Shown here: one piece after another, positions 11,687 through 23,802 of the stretch
Layout of the letters: every line of letters starts with the position of its first letter
Position numbering within the stretch: the first letter of the stretch is position 1
Assembly: GCA_036971715.1 (NCBI GenBank)
Contig: JAVHJL010000010.1
Coordinates: forward strand, 1,488,001-1,552,000
Length of the DNA: 64,000 bases
Direction: 5' to 3'
Origin: Arthrobotrys musiformis
Lineage: Eukaryota; Ascomycota; Orbiliomycetes; Orbiliales; Orbiliaceae
Notes under the pieces: generated by a model
The model's database searches: none
What the model was told of the DNA's origin: nothing
Seen by the model: only the letters and a program-made list of their open reading frames with translations
Program-made: the position numbers and the translations under genes

Positions 11687-12760
11687 ACTTCAACCTTGTC
11701 GATATATTTATTCTGTAAGCCTTTGTATATTATAGGTATATATATTACTCTATTCCGGGCTTTTCTTCAATTTTGCTGTTGTATGGGGAGGATTTATTCC
11801 TTAGCTGGAATAAACCACGGTGGCTCATCACCGACTAGCCAATCGTTCGTTTATAAATTTACCAATTTGTCTTAATATGATAGCTCCGGGCAGCTGAGTA
11901 GGTACACACATATACAACATACTAGTATACTATCTACGTCAACAATTGAGCTCATGAGCATTACCATAAAGCATCCCTCAATTATCTGTATTGCCAAAGA
12001 TATATTGATATCTGTATACAGGCACTTGTACAATCGTGTATACAATGTTGAATAACTCGATAAACAAAGTTCTTCAAAGTTCCCACCAATGCAACAGGCA
12101 TCGTTCTGTAAACAAAAGAGATGATCACGCAGGTAGCCAGCTCTCAATCAAGAGGATGCTAAGTCGAGGAAGGAGAAACTAGTCGATCCTTCGAAAACGA
12201 AAAACAGCAAAAAAAAGCCTCAAAGCAAAGAAGCTGGAAAACGATGATGCAAAATGAGAGTGGACGAAATTAAAATAAAGTAATATATGGGGTTTTGGAA
12301 TGAAGCTTGCTGAAACATAGTAACGGATGAAAATATTCCCGCCATGCATGTACTCCCGAAAAGTCGCGGGTGTTCACTCCTAACCTGCAATGCGAGAATC
12401 AAGTCACAAAAGAAATTATCATAGTGCAAAGTATTCCAATCCAATCCATCCAATTCATCCAATTCCATTCCATGAATGTTCCAAGAGGTTTATTTATGCC
12501 AATCCTGCAGCGATATTCGACATCCAATGTCGGCTCCAAAAAAAAAGTAATCCGTAAAAGAAAAGAACACCAAAGAGCAAACGCGGGTGGGATAAAAAGG
12601 AAAACGCCGAAAGCGCCAATAGTACACCAAACTCACCAATAAACCAAAACGGATACTGACCCCCAAGGTACCAAAAAAAATAAAAAAAATAAAAAAATAA
12701 AACAGCCTTACCATCGTTCATTGCGAAATCACACAACGACTAATTCATTACAGCTTTCGG
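11687..12760. other. intergenic, between convergent genes
   Basis: Lies between the 3' ends of the unknown gene and the large coiled-coil gene. AT-rich, with A- and T-runs near 12,540-12,710. The short frames present are low-complexity translations of these runs. No gene supported. Confidence 0.55.
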
Positions 12761-15700
12761 CTACTGCCAAGGGTATCCGCTTCCTGGGTACCCGCTAGCA
12801 CCGCCAGTTTGCCCGCTCCCCCTGGAGCTCATACTTCCGTATCCATGTCCATGCCTTGTGTTGGTCTGTCCGGTATAGAAACCCATTGGCAATGGTGGCG
12901 GGGGTACTCCATTTGTAAAGCCCCAACCCCCATTCCCGGATTGTGATCCAGACCCGACTTGCGAGCCAGCCTGTTGTTGTTGTTGCTGGGCCTGTTGAAC
13001 CTGTTGAACCTGTTCAACTCTCTTTCGTTGTGCTTGATGAAGAACAATATTGTCAATAGCTTCTTTTTGCATCTCTGGGGTAGCGCTCGCGAATTCTGCA
13101 TAGAATGTGGCAGAGAAGTCCTGTGGGTTGAGCCCTACTTCCCGCAGAGACTCAGTTACTCGTTGAATCTGCTCTCGGGTGGGGTACACTGGAATTTGTT
13201 GCGATCGCCTTGTTGAAGAACTGGGTGGTGGCGGTGGTGGCGGAACTTGTGAGTGGTGGTGTGTCATATACATTTTGTTTGAAAAGGGGTTCGAGGATGC
13301 GAGAGATGGCTCCCGGTATTGGCTCCTAACGCTACCGTCATCCCGCAAGCTGTAGGTTTCTTCCAGTGTGGGAAATGGATGAGGCGGTGGAGGCGGTGCA
13401 GCAAAGGTGCTACCTCGGGCGCTCCCTGAGTTTATATATGGAGAGGGGTATTGCTCTGACGGCACACTACCCCGGCTGCCTCTTGTGTAAAATGGCGGTT
13501 CGTCGTCGAGCTCAAGAAGCCGAGCACGCCCTCTTGGTGCGGTCGTCGTAGCATCATCATCTTCCAATGTGAGGCTCCTTGGCTGCTTACCGGCACCCCA
13601 TGAAGCCTCTGTCGATGTCGGAGACGATACACGGGATAATGGCGCGCTGGTCACCAAAGTTTGCTTCATCCATAATTTCTTGGCTTCATTATTCTCCTCC
13701 CGGGATATGATGCTTGGCGTACTGATGGGAGACCTGCCAGGGAGTGGCGCGTCTGGCTTGACGAAACCGTAGATTCCAAACTTTGGCGCCTGTAGATGAG
13801 GGTTCGGGAGTGGTTTAGCTGCGGGGCCTTGAAGAGGGGCAAAAGCGCTTGTTCGTACCTTAGGTTCTACAAGAGGGGGCGGGGTAGGATGAGGTGGGGA
13901 ATTTCCAGAGATATCAACCAAGGGGTGGGGATGTTCGGTAGTTCTTGGGGGAACTTCTGCTGGGCGGCTATGGCTCCAAGGATTATTAGAGCGGGAACGC
14001 GACGAGCCAGTTTTGTCGTATGGGACATTTTCGCTCTCAGGCATGGGGATTATTTTTGGTTCCTCCATCACCCTGTTGGACACTGGATGCGGAACGGGTG
14101 TCGCGGACAATAGAATTTCCCTTCCAGCTGGAGTTTCGTCGAGCGCTCGACGTAGGACATCCACATTAATAGACCTCGCCAGGGCTTGCAGCAGAGGGTT
14201 TTCGGTCGTGCCAGATGGGCCGGTCTTGAGTTCCTTAAGAACCGTGTGGATCGCATCTTGGCTCTTTTGTTGTTCCGTCTGTTCTGGAGGGTTGGTGACT
14301 GGAGACTGCATCTCTTCCAGTGGCTGGTACACACTTTTGGTTCCGGTCAAATGAGCCTTCACCTGGTTTGGCGACGGGAAGGCTGGCGACTGTGAGCGAG
14401 CACGGGCATCTTTTTCTGCTTCAATGTTAGCATACACAGGGTCTCCGAAGGTACTATCAAACCTACCCTTTTCTAGAGGCATCAAAAACTCGTCCAGGTA
14501 CAATGGCGGAGCCTTTTCATTCTCAAGCAAGCTTTCAAACTCTCGTTTGTCTCCAACCATCATTTCCTTTGATTCATCTTCATCCTCCTCTTCATCTTCT
14601 GTAGATTCGTCGACACGCAACGTATCAATACCACTCCCCACCATTTCATATTGATGATTCCGGCTATCGACAGGCGATGCATGAATCCCCGGAACTTCTT
14701 GAACATCCCTGAGGTCTCGTGTATCAGGAACCAAATGCGGGGACATCGCATTCAGCACTGATCCGGCCTCCAACTCTACACCTTCTCCCCTTTCATCATC
14801 GTCCTCGACGTCATTTCGAAGGTCTTCGATCTCTAGGCCTTCTTCGTTGGTGGCATTTGTTCTGAGGAGGGGTTGGCGAACTCTAGCGTAAGCGGCGATA
14901 ACGGAAGCCGACGAGCCCTGTCTTGTGGTATAAATCCCACTTGCGTGCCCCGATACTCGTGTCATATTATCCTCCTTATCTATCAACGACGCGGTCTTAA
15001 CAGTCGCCCTGGAACCGTCCATTTGGCTCAGTTGATCATTAATCATTTCCAGCTCCTTGGCTGCATCGAAGTAGGGCACAGTAGGCTCATCAGTTTCGGA
15101 TGCTGGAACATACTCGGGCGATCTGACACGCGACCTTCCTCGAGGCGGTGACTCAGTGCTGACAGACTCCTCCTCGGCGATGTCGCTAGTAGCGGGGCGT
15201 GCACTGGACATGCTGTACGAATGAGATCTTCGAAGAAGCGATGATGTGACGCTAGCACTAGACGGTTGGCGTCCCCAAATAGCAGACGAGCGAGAAGTGC
15301 GAACAGTTGAGGCAGTAGGTGGGGGGTCTTCATAATTAGAAGCCTGGGTGTGGGATTCGGGAATCTGAGAGACGTTGATCGAGGATGGTTTTCCGCGATG
15401 TTGCGGCGGCGGGTAAACACACGCAATCAGGTCGTCTGTTTTGTTAAATCTCGATAGCCACTTGTCCTCTGTGATCTCCTCGCCGTTCAAATCGCCCTTA
15501 CCGAAGAACAATAATCGCGTACAGCTGTCCAAATTTAGGGACAGCCTATATGTTTGAGCTGAATCAACTGAGGATGAGTGGATTGAATCCTTAGATCTCA
15601 GAAAGGCCAAGTAATTCCCAATAGCACATCGTACACTCTTTGAAAGGGCAGTATACGACGCTCCAGGGTGGGGTATTCTGATGGATGGAACATCGTATGC

Positions 15701-16875
15701 ATTGTTAAAGGACACAAATTGTAAGCTGACCTGTAGGTAACCGGGTGGTGACCGATGTTCTTCGAGGACGGTGGGAATCGTCGAATGACGCGAAACAGGC
15801 CGAACTGTTTCCTGCACACTGGCTGCACGTTCTTGTTCCTCGTGCTCAGCTACGTTGAGTCTCTCTTGCAACAATTCATTCAATCGTTTAACATCGCCAA
15901 TTTCAAGGATCAGATTCTCAAGCTGCTGGCCATAGCTTTTATGTAAGCCTTGGACGAGCTCCGCAGTTGCACCCTCCTTCTTTGCATTCACCATTTGCTT
16001 GGCGTGTTCTTCCCTAAGCTTTTGGGTCTCCTCGTGGTGTTTCGTGGACAGCCGGAGAAGAAGGTCGTCTTGTTCTTTTTGGTGGCGGACTTCCATTACA
16101 GCTATCTCCTGATCCTGCTTCGCGCGAGCCATTTCGAGATGCTACTCGTCCAATCGTTAGCCTTGTCAAACTATGCATAAAACAGGGAACCGAATCAACA
16201 AACCCTTAGCTTTTCCTCCATCTCTTTCAGGGTTTGACCCATCAACTGCCTGAGCTCCCTCCTAGTTTGATCATTGCTAGTTCGTCGGTACCCTCTCCTT
16301 GGTCGAGCATCGGATGTCACCTCAGACATTGACACATTGTCCGACGACATCATTCTCCCGGCGTCGGATTCGCTGTCTTCCTCCTCCTGGTGTTCCTCCT
16401 GCTTTTTTGGATAGAACTTTTCCTGGGAGGTTTGGCCGAAAGTAGCGTAGGGGTACGGCGCTGCACGTGAAGGACCGATGGTGGTTGTAGTTTCTTCTTC
16501 GTCTTCTTCCGATGCTGTACTTGGCGGTGTGTATATAACTTCTGCTGATTTACCTTGGGCGACCGATGGAATCTCGTGTTGTTGTTCGTAATCCACTATC
16601 TTCCCTGTCGTTTGGTGATCGGTCATTACCGGTTGAAGAACTTCAGCACTGTTAAGGTTTGTAGGGGTATCGTCCTCGTCGTTGTAAGAGACGGTAATTT
16701 TGGCTCGGGCGGATGCTCGACTTTCTCTGTTCGCAAACCCAGCCGCGAGTGGCCGCCTTTGAAAGGGGTTTAAGGATACTCCAGAGTGGTGAGATCGGGT
16801 TGTAGGGGCGCCGGCGGTATAGTCGCGATGAAGTTGGTGGTCTTCAGTCTCGCTTTGCCCAATCGTAACCGGCAT
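12761..16875 (-). CDS. large coiled-coil, disordered, Gln-rich protein
   Basis: Two exons, 16875-16204 and 16141-12761, give 1,350 residues. The 62-bp intron (donor GTTTGT, acceptor GTAG) joins in phase 0 inside a coiled coil, fusing EMEEKLR to HLEMARAK, so heptads continue across it. Residues 1-190 are acidic and disordered; about 195-330 are a long coiled coil; about 355-465 look globular, with alternating hydrophobic residues and a TRLLFFGKGD segment. Then follow 700 low-complexity residues, a helical stretch near the C-terminus (REQIQRVTESLREVG) and a Q-rich tail encoded by CAG-type repeats near 12,965-13,010. I recognise no named domain. The form suggests a scaffold or filament-associated protein, but this is a guess. 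Confidence 0.85.
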
Positions 16876-18455
16876 CTAGAGGTATATCCTTCGTCTAGAG
16901 GGTTTAGTGTCGGATGGTTGAATGCTTGTTCAAGGTCGCAGATGTATGTATGGAAACCGCAGTAGAATGCATGTGGAGATAGATGGAAAGATTAGAGAGA
17001 AGTGGGAAATCCCAGGAACCGATTCCAATCCAAGCCGTCTCCCTGTGGTTCCTTAAAGACCTAGCTAGCGTGCTGCCAAAACGCCCTCTTTTTTTCCAAC
17101 CTCCCGTGGTAAAATTTGATACGGTTACGTGTAACTCTGGGTATTTGTGTCGTCTCGTCGCTGGTGGAATGTTGGTGTGGTTTGGTGAATCCAGCGCCTT
17201 CTCGGGTGATGATGCGTGTTTAGGACGTATGACAGCTCAGCATGCTCAAGCCTATTGGTGGGCAGGACAAGGGGGGTGGTGCAGTTGCAGTCCGGGTTCC
17301 CTTGAGGCGAGAAGCAGACCGGGTCCGTGTAAATCCAATCCAAGCAGGTTTTCCGACCAGAGGTTTGTTTTAATTCGAAATCGTCGACAGATTAGATTCT
17401 TGTCCGTTTGATCGTCTTCCTTTCTTCCACGCAGGATCCAGATAAGCAGCCAGCAAGGTAGCGAGCAGGGAAGAGGGCAAGCTCCCTGGTGCGAGGAATA
17501 TGTGTAGGTATGTATGTAGCTCTATCGAAGGAAGGATCCCAACTTGCTTGGTGAAGCTGCAGAGTCCTAGACGTGCATGCAGCAGGCCCAGCCAGCTAAT
17601 GCATGCAAATGTACTGAAGGTCGGGGAGCCGGGCGTGATATCCAGCCGGGCTCACTCGATGGAGGATGGGGATGGCCCTCCAGTCCAGTCGAACGACTCG
17701 CTGATACCCTCTGGAAAACTTGATGCCGATAAACCAGGCCTTGGGTATGGGATATGGATGGCGATGGTATGGAAGAGGGTGGATCCGTCGATGTGGAATC
17801 TATCGATACTATATACCTGTGCGGTTAGTTTGATGGCGATGGGAAGTCACAAGGATGGCGGAAAGATAAGGCGAGGCGGGCCTCCCTTAGTCTCTGTTAG
17901 CCCTGTCTGCTGGTCTCAGACAGCCGGGAAGAACAGGGTGGGCACACAACACTTTTCCCCCCCAAAGAATACAACATCCGCAACACCATTCGCCCAGTTG
18001 CTAGGATAGCGCTATAAAGATCGTCTGGAGTCAAAGCTGCCTCTTCATACATACCATCTAGTACATAAACTTTTGATTGCATATATTGTATCGGCTAGCG
18101 GCAGCCTCTCTTCCTGATCACGAGCTTCTCATGCTCGGTTTCTTCCACAGGGTTCCAGATGCTCAACAAACATCTAGATATCCATAGAAGAGAATGAAGA
18201 AGCTCTATATATAATAAATATAACTACAAGAGAGTGTCTTCCCCGTTCAATGATTTAACCAGCATATTTGTTACAAGCATCAAAATCACACCATCAACCC
18301 GTAGACATCTAGTATGTACATGCCTAGACACCTAGATGGCCGGGATTGATACAAAACGCATATATTCATATTACCTAGACCTACCATCGATGCATAGACT
18401 AATAGCAAATTACCATGATCTGTTTTAGGCCTTCGTCGTATCCCTAGTTCAGAAA
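16876..18455. other. intergenic, shared 5' region
   Basis: Between the divergent starts of the coiled-coil gene and the ubiquitin-embedded gene. Frames of 142 and 169 codons exist on the plus strand (16983-17411, 17500-18009) but have no domain features or splice support, and are more likely leader or promoter sequence. An AT-rich TATATATAATAAATATAA stretch lies near 18,207. Confidence 0.5.
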
Positions 18456-20069
18456 ATGCGGGATAACGTCTCCCAAAAAGACTCTGCGAAAGCAGAAGAC
18501 CAGCCGCTGTCTCTCAAACTGAACAGAACCACAATACTAGTAGATGGCCAGCTTCAGATCTCTTTTCGCCGTACTGTTAAAGTACCAGATAACCAGCAAA
18601 CATCGAACTTGCCACCAGATCTTGGCCCGTTCAAACTCACCAATGTCAACTATGGATCCGATCGCCTTCCCGCTTCTATCAAAGCCAAAGGCGGGTTGTT
18701 GCTACCTATGTACGGTACGTATCCTCTAGAGAAAGACAGCCCCCTTAAAAAATATATATATCGCAGCCCATCTAAGATCTGTAAATCAATCAACAGAACG
18801 AGAGGCAATGTGGATTAAATTCAGGTCTCTCACTTCGAAGTCATACGCGATCAAAGTTCTCAGTGGAGGTGTAAATGCAATCAGCGGGGAACCAGAACAA
18901 GAAACTATTGAAACCAAAAAGCGACGAAAAGCCTTTCTCACAAAAAGGAAGCCTATCCAAGACTACCTCGTAGTCCCAGGACAGCCTTGGCTAGATGGAT
19001 TTGCAACTGCCCCTGGAAAAGTCCATCAGTTTGTGGCCACGACTTTGGGTAAAGGGAAAACCATTGAATCTCAGATCACTGGGGTCGAAGATATCGGAGG
19101 CCTTCAGTTCCACATAACGCCGCAGACTTTCAATGAAGAGCCTCAAAACCTCGTACAGTTGGCCCCGTTGTTTGCCCAACAATATTATATGCATCTAACA
19201 ACATTGCTGTATACATGTAGCGTGCCTCACAACATTCCGATCAGATTTTCGTAAAGACCATGACTGGAAAGGTAGTTACAGTCACCGCGACCACGGCTCT
19301 GACACGCGATGTGCATGTGGGCTGGCTCAAGGCTGTTATCCAGGATAGGGAAGGGATCCCCCCCAGATCAACAGCGCCTCGTATTTGCTGGGAAACAACT
19401 AGAAGATGATCAGAGTACGCACATGCAAGCTCCAACCCCACCCATCGAAATTAAAGGTCATTGTTGACAAAGTCCCTATATATCGATATAGCTCTATCTT
19501 ACTATGGAATCCAGAAAGGATCCGTATTGCGTCTAATCCTAAGGCTGAGAGGAGGGGGCACCGGTCCACCCCCACCCGAGATGGGTCTCGCTGCGGGTGG
19601 TGAGATCTACCAATCCGTTGTCCGAGACCGTAAGCCAAGTGACTCTTGGGACCGAACCAAAACCGTCTCCTTCAACGTTCAAATATTCAATTCGAGACTC
19701 TACCATCTTTTGACGGGCCTCGAGAACCCGAACCCACCTCTCCCAACACAAGTTTATGTAGCTCATGGGGGCGTCTTTTTTGACCTCGTCGACGAAGAGG
19801 AGACAGATATTTATGGCAGTTTCGAGGGAGTGAAGACTCTTGGACAAATTGCGAATAAAATGGATCCATTTTTAACACCTCCAACCAAGAAAATAACCTT
19901 AAACGGTAACTCGGAGGGCTGGAAATCGAGTGGGGGAGAGGAGCTGCAATCTGAGAAAGGTGCAAACTCCACGCAAGTTTTAGATCCGAATGACATAAAA
20001 CCTTCGCCTGGACAACCTAGTTTATTCAAATCCCTCGATGAGCTCAAAAAGGATCTAGAAGGGATTTAA
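18456..20069 (+). pseudogene. ubiquitin-embedded fungal protein, frameshifted copy
   Basis: Four exons are recognisable: 18456-18714, 18797-19152, 19221-19414 and 19492-20069. All introns (82, 68 and 77 bp) have GT..AG borders, and joining them recreates family segments such as MYEREAMWIKF across intron 1 and EDDQTLSYYGIQK across intron 3. Segments LPPDLGPF, QPWLDGFATAPGKV and VATTLGKG mark a widespread fungal family in which ubiquitin sits inside a longer protein. The ubiquitin part begins QIFVKTMTGK and ends RLRGG, followed by a C-terminal domain starting MGLAAGG. One extra C in the C7 run 19358-19364 shifts frame and brings a stop at 19408-19410; with six C the exon reads through. It is either a recent pseudogene or a sequencing error. 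About 460 residues if in frame. Confidence 0.85.
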
Positions 20070-20586
20070 TTCGAAAGATGGGGGTGCAGCTATGTTAGGC
20101 TATAGTAGAAAACCGAACATATCTTTTGTGTTACAATTGGTTATATTGGAGTCTCCAGGGTTCGTAGGGGTTTCAAGGGCAAATCGACCCCTTGTTCGGG
20201 AATCAAACTATCGCTAGTTATAAGTAGCTCTATCTAAGTACAAGAATAATCTATACATATCAAAACAAAAAATATAACTCCACCTCCATTTCCTGTAACG
20301 CCACCGTTATAAAATATTCTTATCAAACAGTATTCATACGCAAACAGAATGATATCCGAGGACGTAAATGCATATAAGTATACCCAGGCTTCTCGATGTA
20401 AATAGATTTATAAATTTATGCGCGTTCGCCCGGCGCATCAAAGTCAAGTTCAAGAAAAATTGGAATCGCTCCAATTTCACCTCCAGCTCCCTCCAAGTGT
20501 GTAACTATCACTCAATTGACTAGGTCAGTTTGATGTCCCATAAACTGTTATTAATATGGGGTACTCGCGCGTTATGGCCTGTGTAT
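20070..20586. other. intergenic, between convergent genes
   Basis: AT-rich spacer between the 3' ends of the ubiquitin-embedded gene and C2H2 copy A. No gene supported. Confidence 0.55.
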
Positions 20587-22210
20587 CTACATACTTGTCG
20601 TGATATCTTCGTTACCTAGTTCTAGGCGGGGCTCTGTTACGCTAGCACCTGACTGGGGGGCCAAAGGGGTTGCATGAATCAACCCATCTAAACTCGTGAC
20701 GCCGTTGGCAGGCATAAACCTCTTAGCCATCCCAAAAGAAGGGCCTAGCATGGTACCGTCGCCTTGGTGGTGGGGTTTGCAGGATGAAGCCGAAGACATC
20801 CTAGTAAGCCCACCCATACCAGCTTTGTGGAGTTGTCGATGTATATTCACAGAACTTAGCGAGTCGTTATCGAGCTCTTCATAACCACGGGTATCGGAGG
20901 GCATCCCGTTGAGATTAACACCCGATGGATCGAAGGACGCTTCAGTGTGTGGTAAATGAACCTCGCCTGGAAGCACATAATTGCCGCTGACTTCGCTGGT
21001 CTGAATGTCGACGTCCCTTCCGCTAAATTTATGTTGTTTGGGGTTGTCCTTGCGCGGAAATGGTATTTGCAACCTCCCAGATCCGGGCTCGGTGTTGCTG
21101 TAGCGCCCTCGGGCAGTCCTATCTGGCCCTGGCCCCGAAACTTTATCGTCATCAATTTTGTGTACTTGCTTTCGGTGCCGTCGGCGGTCTGCAGGGCGTG
21201 TGAAGGATTTTTCACAAGTTTCGAACGCACAGAAGAACTGCCGATGAGCCTTGTCTTGTATACCAGAGCTGGCCGAAGGGCGTGCCCCTGATTGCGATAC
21301 CAAACTAGCCTCGCCAGCTATACTTTTTCTCCTGTATACATTGCCAATAATTTAGTTTTCGCGTTAACTACAATGATATAATGAACCTCCCAGTTCAAAG
21401 TCGCACAGTGACCTCCCGCAATATCTTTGTAACTTACGTGAGCTCCTCGTTCTTCTTTTTAGTCGGCTTCATGGCTGCCCTCCATCCTAACCCAGACTCC
21501 CCTACAAATCTCTCCCCGGCTGCAACTTGAAATTCGTCGTCGTCAGTTGAATCCGCAAGCCCTTCAAAGCCCTTTCCAAACCCGGTTGGTTCGGGCGAGA
21601 GATTCAATCCAAGCTCCTCCGTATTCAGTCTATATTCCAGCTTCAGAGTTTCCACAAGGATAGCATACAGGTCAATCTGATCCCCCAGATCAAGTTTCCC
21701 AACTCCTGGATTTTGCAGCTTCAGTCGTTGCTCCGCCAGCGGTAGCCTTCTGAAACTGTTTAAATCTATCGAGTTACTGCTCCTCGTACCAAATTCACGA
21801 CCAGGAGCCGTGGGGGTATTGGGAACAGGCGTAGGCAGAAGTGGTTGTGGGTTTGAGTGTTGTGATACAGTCACAGGTAGATTATTGACCGCCGAGGTAC
21901 TCGGGATAGACATTGGCAGCTGAGCTGGTGGCCTCGTAACCGGTAGTATAGTACTCGATCGACGACTAGTCGGTGGCGTATCGATAATCGGTACAGGCAT
22001 GGGGAGTTGTGTGTTTTGGGGCCGCTGTATTATAGAGGGGTTTACCAGAGACCGAGTAGCGAAATCAGAGATTGCCATACCGGAAGCAAAGTTAGTTTCG
22101 GGGCCAGCGGCGATGTTATATTCATCGGGCATGAGGGGGTTGAAGCCGCGCAAGGACGATGCCGAGTGGTAGCTCAGGAACGGTGTTTCGCCAGGCGGTG
22201 GTATCGCCAT
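20587..22210 (-). CDS. C2H2 zinc-finger protein, copy A (degenerate)
   Basis: Exons 22210-21438 and 21331-20587 give 505 residues; the 106-bp intron has donor GTAAGT, acceptor ACAG and phase 2. The ATG at 22210 (MAIPPPGE) is the first in frame after the upstream stop. The first exon is Pro/Ser/Thr-rich with a helical segment, FRRLPLAEQRLKLQ, near its end. One intact C2H2 finger lies at about 290-316 (CAFETC, then H-x4-H). A following PFPRKDNPKQH segment aligns with the third finger of copies B and C (PFTRKDNARQH) but has lost both cysteines and the last histidine. The first finger is missing although the phase-2 intron is retained. Probably nuclear; function may have changed after duplication. 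Confidence 0.82.
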
Positions 22211-23802
22211 GAACTTCCAAGGCTCTGATTGCGTCGAAGGCGGCAAGACTAGATGAAGATATAAAGCTTAGCATACGTCCCTATAGAACTTATACAAGGT
22301 CTAGCATGTATATGCGTAATATATAGCGTACAAACGTTAGGTTCGATCCCATTTGTCGGTATCTGTCCTAGAGCTAGAGCGCTAGCCCGGGTTGTGTTTG
22401 AGAGTTCCATGTTTCTAGTAGTTATCGATATGTGGATTGGAGGACTTCAACGAAATAACAAAACTGGTTCATGGACAAACTGTCAAGGCACAGCCTTAAC
22501 TATTTGTTTTTGATAAAGTGAGATATATTATATACAGTTAAAGAAAAGCCGCTTAGCGGGTATAATATAATGACTAGTATGTAGCGGGTATTATAGTGTG
22601 AGTGTATTAATATATTATAGTTTACGACCCTGAATCGGACAGCAGATGCGCACAGTATAAATAGATCCAGATGAGTTCTGAGGACTTCTAGAAGACAGGG
22701 ACCAATACGACGTATACCGCCACTCCAGCGCCGGCGCCGCTAGATGGAAAACCTAAGATTCTAGACTAATAACAATTGTACAAGGTAAGCTGCGACATTC
22801 TCTCCCTGTTTGCTCCATGCATTTTACGGGGCCCAGTTCCTTTCTTTGTCAAAGGGATTCGTAAGTCTCAAATGACGCGCGTAAACGCTTCTATCCTCCC
22901 AGGTCTGAGTACGAGACGAGCTTGTATCCTGCAATCAAGATCTAGCTCTGTTTCAGGAGGCGGGCGACATACCGATGATTTTGGCTTTATTCGTATTATA
23001 TGAGATCACTTCGAAAGGACTGGCGATACAGTGGTCCCGCGCCTAGTTATAAGCTCTTGCATATACGCATGGTGGGGTGTCCGTAGCTACATGTAGCATA
23101 ATTCCTCGTCAAGTTTGTCAAACTACTGATAAATCTGGATGTATGTACATATGTTTCTAGAACATATTGAACAATCAGTTTCGGGATGGTCTCAGAGGCC
23201 TAGTACTTAAGCCGAAGTTACACCACAGAGTTCTAGAATCTCACTTTGGACATGAAAGCTTCTAGACTACAGCGCTAACTGGGCGAACCCTGTTTCAAAT
23301 AGCCCCGCTGGGGGGCAAACATTTTTATTGGTATATTGAACGTTCGACGTTCCGAAGTAGTCTAGCTAGGTATCAATTGAATACATGATTGCAAAATGCG
23401 CCAAAGAAATCGAGACAGGAAAGCGGGTTTCAGAAATCAACTCTGACAAGGTAGTGAAGAAAGCAGAGCAATCAGCAGCTACCCCTCCCAGCTGCCCAGG
23501 TCTGGGTACGAGACAACAGCTACCCTATAAGGGAAAAAAAGAAAAGAAAAGAAATACAACGATTGATGAAACAACTTGAAGGAAAGAACCTGAAGGTAAA
23601 GGGTTTGGATATCTGAAAGTGACAAAGACGCAATCGCTCGAAAAGACGTCATACATTCAAAACCAGGAAACATAAAGCCAAAAACACTTTAGCAAAAGAA
23701 CAAAACGCAAAAGGGATAACTCGCTGTACAAACAAAAGATTTTTTTGATAAACCAAACTTAGCTGACGACGTCCTCCGTAGGACGAGGCTTCAATTGCTT
23801 TT
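22211..23802. other. intergenic between C2H2 copies A and B
   Basis: Very AT-rich, with a near-duplicate motif AGCGGGTATAATATA / AGCGGGTATTATAGT around 22,554-22,597. No supported gene. Short frames (for example near 22,776 and 23,385) lack coding features. Confidence 0.5.

Noticed and set aside
16983..18009. Plus-strand frames of 142 and 169 codons upstream of the ubiquitin-embedded gene
   Set aside because: Composition is not protein-like and they lie in the leader and promoter of the minus-strand coiled-coil gene.
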